From the NCBI GenBank assembly GCA_018672815.1, contig JABHDX010000119.1:1-16512 (forward strand): 16,512 nt of DNA. Reading direction: 5' to 3'. This stretch comes from Gammaproteobacteria bacterium. GTDB taxonomy: Bacteria; Pseudomonadota; Gammaproteobacteria; UBA11654. This document shows, piece after piece, positions 13,174 through 16,512 of the stretch. A program made the translations under genes and the position numbers. Numbering within the stretch: position 1 is the stretch's first letter; every line of letters starts with the position of its first letter. The notes under the pieces were generated by a model. It was given only the letters and a program-made list of their open reading frames with translations, searched no databases and was not told where the DNA came from.

Positions 13174-13800
13174 TTACTCATCAAATGCCTGCTCCATTAG
13201 TTTTAATTGTTGCAACTGAGTATTAATTGATTCTTGCATCTCAATCGAGATGTCTTTATTGTCAGACAATTGAGTTAGCCGATCTATAGCAATTTTCGTG
13301 TCACCTTTACTCATTGCAATTAATCCACCATACCATAGTGCTTCTGGATTGTAAGGCTCTATAGCAAGAGCTTGATTGATAAGGACCTCAATGTCTTCAG
13401 GAAAATTAGTGGACTGACTCATCAATCCAGATTCAACAAGGCCCAATAAAATAATAAAATCACCCTTAGGTGTAAGTTGATAAGCATTTTGAAAGTAATT
13501 AAATGCTTTGTCATACAGTTCCATTTTAAGATAGGCACTACCAGCTAGTTTTAGTGCTTCTATATCTTCCGGGTTATTCAATAAGTATTGATCCATTTCT
13601 TTCAAGATAGATTCAATATTTTTAACATCCATATTGGCTTCCCAATCGTAATTTGATATTTGAGAATAATTGATGAAAAAAAACAAAGTAAGAAAGCAAG
13701 CTACTAGAATGATTTGTAGAGCTTTCTTAAAAATTGGTAAAAAAAGTAATGATATTAGTAAAGATAAAAAAGAGATGACGATATATATTGAGTATTTCAT
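13174..13800 (-). CDS. ccmI: Cytochrome c maturation protein CcmI (TPR protein), compact form
   Basis: CcmI (also the C-terminal part of some CcmH proteins) holds apocytochrome c for heme ligation. This 208-residue version has two N-terminal transmembrane helices (about 3-22 and 28-45). A periplasmic part follows with TPR repeats, seen in LKLAGSAYLKMELYDKAFNYFQNAYQLTP and ALAIEPYNPEALWYGGLIA. It lacks the second C-terminal domain of the roughly 400-residue CcmI in many proteobacteria, in line with a compact genome. ATG 13800 is preferred over the TTG at 13806, which adds only two residues. It lies 7 bases after ccmH and before a DUF962-like gene. The identification depends on topology, TPRs and gene order together. 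Confidence 0.85.
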   Translation of the reverse strand: MKYSIYIVISFLSLLISLLFLPIFKKALQIILVACFLTLFFFINYSQISNYDWEANMDVKNIESILKEMDQYLLNNPEDIEALKLAGSAYLKMELYDKAFNYFQNAYQLTPKGDFIILLGLVESGLMSQSTNFPEDIEVLINQALAIEPYNPEALWYGGLIAMSKGDTKIAIDRLTQLSDNKDISIEMQESINTQLQQLKLMEQAFDE

Positions 13801-13807
13801 TTGCAAT

Positions 13808-14176
13808 CTAGTTACTTATTTTCCTATACCAACCAACTATAAGGATTAAAAGAATAATGGGAGAAATCCATAGAAAAAGTGTTTTTTCACTAAAAACTGG
13901 TTGATAGAGTACAAAATCCCCATAACGATCTAATAAATAATTTTTGATCTCATATTTTGTTTTTCCTGCTATCACCTGATCCAATATTTGAGCCCTAAGA
14001 TCTTTTGCTAAATCAGCATTGGATTCTGCAATCGATTGATTTTGACACACCAAACACCTGACTTCTTGAATTATGGATTGGTACATTTCTTGTTGATCGG
14101 TAGTTGGTCGTTCATCAGCAGAGATTAAGGAATTAGAGGTCAAGAAAAGGAATATTATGGTTATTAAATATTTCAT
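13808..14176 (-). CDS. ccmH: Cytochrome c maturation thiol protein CcmH (CcmL type)
   Basis: This 122-residue membrane-anchored thiol oxidoreductase reduces the CXXCH cysteines of apocytochrome c before heme attachment. A signal peptide (cleavage near residue 20, SLISA before DE) precedes the family hallmark RCLVCQNQSIAES with Cys41 and Cys44. A helical bundle follows with DLRAQI and YLLDRYGDFVLYQP. A C-terminal transmembrane helix (LFLWISPIILLILIVGW) anchors it in the inner membrane. Its ATG overlaps the ccmG TGA by 4 bases (ATGA). The TPR domain fused to CcmH in E. coli is encoded separately as ccmI, the arrangement of most proteobacteria. Confidence 0.95.
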   Translation of the reverse strand: MKYLITIIFLFLTSNSLISADERPTTDQQEMYQSIIQEVRCLVCQNQSIAESNADLAKDLRAQILDQVIAGKTKYEIKNYLLDRYGDFVLYQPVFSEKTLFLWISPIILLILIVGWYRKISN

Positions 14177-14697
14177 TGCTTTAATTCCTCAATTAGAGGT
14201 TGGATCTCATTGATCCAAATTGGCAGTGTTAGAGGTCCTATGTGTTTGTATCGAATAAAACCATCCCGATCAATTAGAAAGCTCTCTGGTGCACCATAGA
14301 CACCAAAGTCTATGGCGGTGTTCCCTATAGGATCTGATAATATTTCTTGATACGGATTACCCAATTCATCCAACCATTGAATTGCAAGTTGATCTTGATC
14401 TTTCCAATTAATACCAATAATGGGTAGCTTAATCGAGGGTTCTTCTGCTAATGATAAAAGCAACTGATGTTCTTCCTTGCAACCAACACACCAAGTTGCC
14501 CAGACATTAATCAATGCTACTTCTCCTAAAATATCTTGATCAGTAACTGTAGTATTTTCACCCAGTCTAGTTAGAGAGAAACTAGGCATATTTTTTCCTA
14601 TCAATGGTGATGGTATATCCATTTCATCTTGAAATAGGCTTTTTAATAAAGAAATAAAAAGAACTAAGAAAAAAATAATAGGTAAATATCGTTTCAT
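14173..14697 (-). CDS. ccmG: Thiol:disulfide interchange protein CcmG/DsbE
   Basis: CcmG is the membrane-tethered periplasmic thioredoxin-like reductant of cytochrome c maturation, resolving disulfides in apocytochrome or CcmH. The 174-residue protein has one N-terminal membrane anchor (about 5-21). The thioredoxin fold has VWATWCVGCKEEH with redox Cys70 and Cys73. The cis-proline region GVYGAPESFLIDRDG is typical of the family, with the GAP-E active-site segment. The start is 2 bases after the ccmF stop. It ends in a 4-base overlap with ccmH. Length and motif order are normal. Confidence 0.95.
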   Translation of the reverse strand: MKRYLPIIFFLVLFISLLKSLFQDEMDIPSPLIGKNMPSFSLTRLGENTTVTDQDILGEVALINVWATWCVGCKEEHQLLLSLAEEPSIKLPIIGINWKDQDQLAIQWLDELGNPYQEILSDPIGNTAIDFGVYGAPESFLIDRDGFIRYKHIGPLTLPIWINEIQPLIEELKQ

Positions 14698-14699
14698 CT

Positions 14700-16512
14700 T
14701 TAACTCATTAATTTAGTTAGTGGTTTAGTAAGATAGATTCTTACTAAGCCGCCTATAATCATAATCAATGGTCCCAACCAAATCAGTCTGAGCAAGGGCT
14801 TATACTGAAGATGCAAGCTCCAAGAATTTCCACCTAACTCTTCACCTAAGGCTACAAAAAGATCTCTGCGAAGATTTGATTCAATGCCAGCTTCAGTCAT
14901 AGATGGCGAGTTAGTATCATAGATTCTTTTTTCAGGATAAATTATTGCTATCTCTTGTCCATCCAATGAGATTTCTACTGTTGCAATTTTCGCCTCATAA
15001 TTAGGACCTTCACTATTATTAACCTCAACTAATTTAAAATTATATTCACCAACTTTTGTAGATTGGCCTAAACGAAGACTTTTATCAAAAGTTATCCCAT
15101 AGGAACTAGTAACAGTGACACCCAAAATTGTTAAACCCAAACCAATATGGGCCAGAGACATAGGCAAGACTTTGATAATATCCCTGAATACAAAAGTCCC
15201 TCTAAAGATCGGTGAAACACCGGATATCAGTGTCCAAAAAGCTAAGATAATACCAATAGTCGTCAACAAATCTGCATAATCAAACATTATAAATGCTGTG
15301 ACTAGGCCTGCAATTAAACTCAAACCCAATACCCATTTTATGCTGCTTATCATATTTCTGTTTGTAGAATTCCATGTGGAAAAAACACCCAGACCTATAA
15401 AAAAGACTAAAGGTAAGAATGGAAATAAAATCACAAAATTAAAATAAGGTGGTCCTACTGATATTTTTCCAGCATCTAACATTTCAATAATCAGTGGGTA
15501 AAGGGTCCCAATTAATATAAGAGCAGCGGCAGAGCATAAAAAAACATTGTTTAGCAGCAATAATGATTCTCTGGATAAAATCTCCAGCGATCTTTTTTCT
15601 CCTTTTTTTACTCTCATTGTATAAATAATTAAAGCACCGCCAGTAAGAATGCCGATTAAAGCTAATATAAACATACCCCGCTCTGGATCTGAGGCAAATG
15701 AATGTACTGAGATTAATACTCCTGACCTGACGAGAAATGTTCCCAACAGACTTAGCGAGAATGCAATGATCGCTAATAAGACACTAAATCCATTAAATAA
15801 TTTTTGTTTTTCAGTAACTACTAATGAATGCACTAAAGCGGTAGCAACGAGCCATGGCATAAGTGAGGCATTTTCAACTGGATCCCAAAACCACCAACCG
15901 CCCCAACCCAATTCATAATATGCCCACCAACTACCCAATGCGATACCACCAGTTAGAAATAACCAAGCAGTAATACACCAGACTCTAGCAATACCAGCCC
16001 ATTGATGATCATTGATAGTGACTAGAGAAGCGATCGCCAATGAAAAAGGAACTGCTAACCCTACATAACCTGCATACAGTATAGGGGGATGAATGGCTAA
16101 AGCTGGATCTTGTAATAATGGATTTAATGATCTGCCTTGTTCAGGGAATGGAAACAATCGCTCAAAAGGATTGGATGTATAAAGGATAAATAAAATAAAA
16201 CAAAAACTAACCAATCCCATAATAGCAACGGCTCTTAATTTTATAATTTCAGTCTGACCATTAAATTTTCTAGAAAAAGCTAGCAATAAGCCCCAGAGTG
16301 ATAATAGAAAAATCCATAATAATAATGAGCCTTCATGAGCTCCCCAAACAGCAGAAATTTTATATATATTTGGTAAATTAGTATTTGAATTTGATGCTAT
16401 ATAAAGCACTGAAAAATCATCAGTTAAGAAACTATAGGCCAAGCAAATTATTGCTACAAATAAAGCTGAAGAATGAACTGCGCTTAGATTATATACAACG
16501 CCTGAATGGATA
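14700..16512 (-). CDS. ccmF: Cytochrome c heme lyase subunit CcmF (5' end outside window)
   Basis: CcmF is the large inner-membrane component of the system I heme lyase, transferring heme from CcmE to apocytochrome c. About 603 residues are visible, and the frame stays open to the window edge with LSAVHSSALFVAI before LAYSFLTDDFSVLY. The TTG at 16442 is therefore internal, and the true start lies beyond base 16512. Multiple transmembrane helices are clear. The tryptophan-rich heme-handling motif WGGWWFWDPVEN is near visible residues 193-204. Conserved histidines occur in AHEGSLLLW, HPPILYAGYVG, LVHSL, SVHSFAS and SLAHIGLGLT. A large periplasmic loop follows the last of these, with a final membrane helix ending IGGLVRIYL. 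ccmG, ccmH and ccmI follow in the canonical order. Confidence 0.96.
   Translation of the reverse strand, partial: IHSGVVYNLSAVHSSALFVAIICLAYSFLTDDFSVLYIASNSNTNLPNIYKISAVWGAHEGSLLLWIFLLSLWGLLLAFSRKFNGQTEIIKLRAVAIMGLVSFCFILFILYTSNPFERLFPFPEQGRSLNPLLQDPALAIHPPILYAGYVGLAVPFSLAIASLVTINDHQWAGIARVWCITAWLFLTGGIALGSWWAYYELGWGGWWFWDPVENASLMPWLVATALVHSLVVTEKQKLFNGFSVLLAIIAFSLSLLGTFLVRSGVLISVHSFASDPERGMFILALIGILTGGALIIYTMRVKKGEKRSLEILSRESLLLLNNVFLCSAAALILIGTLYPLIIEMLDAGKISVGPPYFNFVILFPFLPLVFFIGLGVFSTWNSTNRNMISSIKWVLGLSLIAGLVTAFIMFDYADLLTTIGIILAFWTLISGVSPIFRGTFVFRDIIKVLPMSLAHIGLGLTILGVTVTSSYGITFDKSLRLGQSTKVGEYNFKLVEVNNSEGPNYEAKIATVEISLDGQEIAIIYPEKRIYDTNSPSMTEAGIESNLRRDLFVALGEELGGNSWSLHLQYKPLLRLIWLGPLIMIIGGLVRIYLTKPLTKLMS

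Noticed and set aside
15649..15918. 89-codon open frame on the plus strand
   Set aside because: It lies antisense within the strongly conserved WWD-containing part of ccmF and has no recognisable protein features.

Overview
The window is about one-third GC and densely packed. No intergenic gap exceeds about 180 bases, many genes overlap or abut, and no rRNA, tRNA, IS element or CRISPR is visible. Gene content is Gram-negative proteobacterial: meso-DAP peptidoglycan ligases, the succinylase branch of DAP/lysine synthesis, and system I cytochrome c maturation. The compactness and low GC fit a streamlined marine gammaproteobacterium (SAR86-like or similar). That placement is inference; no rRNA is present to confirm it.

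Plus strand, left half (1-6991): the 3' part of a TauD-type 2-oxoglutarate dioxygenase, an aldo/keto reductase and a MOSC protein lead into murE-murD-murC-dapF. The two mur ligase genes at the front have no ATG, GTG or TTG at their expected starts. Full-length MurE and MurD require an ATC (1906) and an ATA (3409), each behind a Shine-Dalgarno-like sequence. Calling the first ATG would cut off the N-terminal domains, and in MurE also the P-loop.

Minus strand, right half (16512 down to 6988): a cytochrome c maturation operon (ccmF partial, ccmG, ccmH, ccmI) continues into a small membrane protein, an exported VOC protein and an exported rhodanese. About 180 bases then separate this from dapB-dapA-dapD-lysA-like-astE-like. 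The DAP operon converges on dapF with a 4-base overlap.

Together the two DAP/mur arms cover aspartate semialdehyde to UDP-MurNAc-tripeptide, except for the aminotransferase (dapC) and the canonical desuccinylase (dapE). An AstE/aspartoacylase-fold hydrolase sits where a DapE could be expected.

The most interesting element is the rhodanese-dapB spacer. It encodes a possible 15-residue, lysine-rich leader peptide (MKILRNNKAKLKPAI) that runs into mutually exclusive RNA hairpins. The last is a strong intrinsic terminator 14 bases upstream of the dapB TTG start. The geometry matches ribosome-mediated transcription attenuation, here apparently reading lysine supply.
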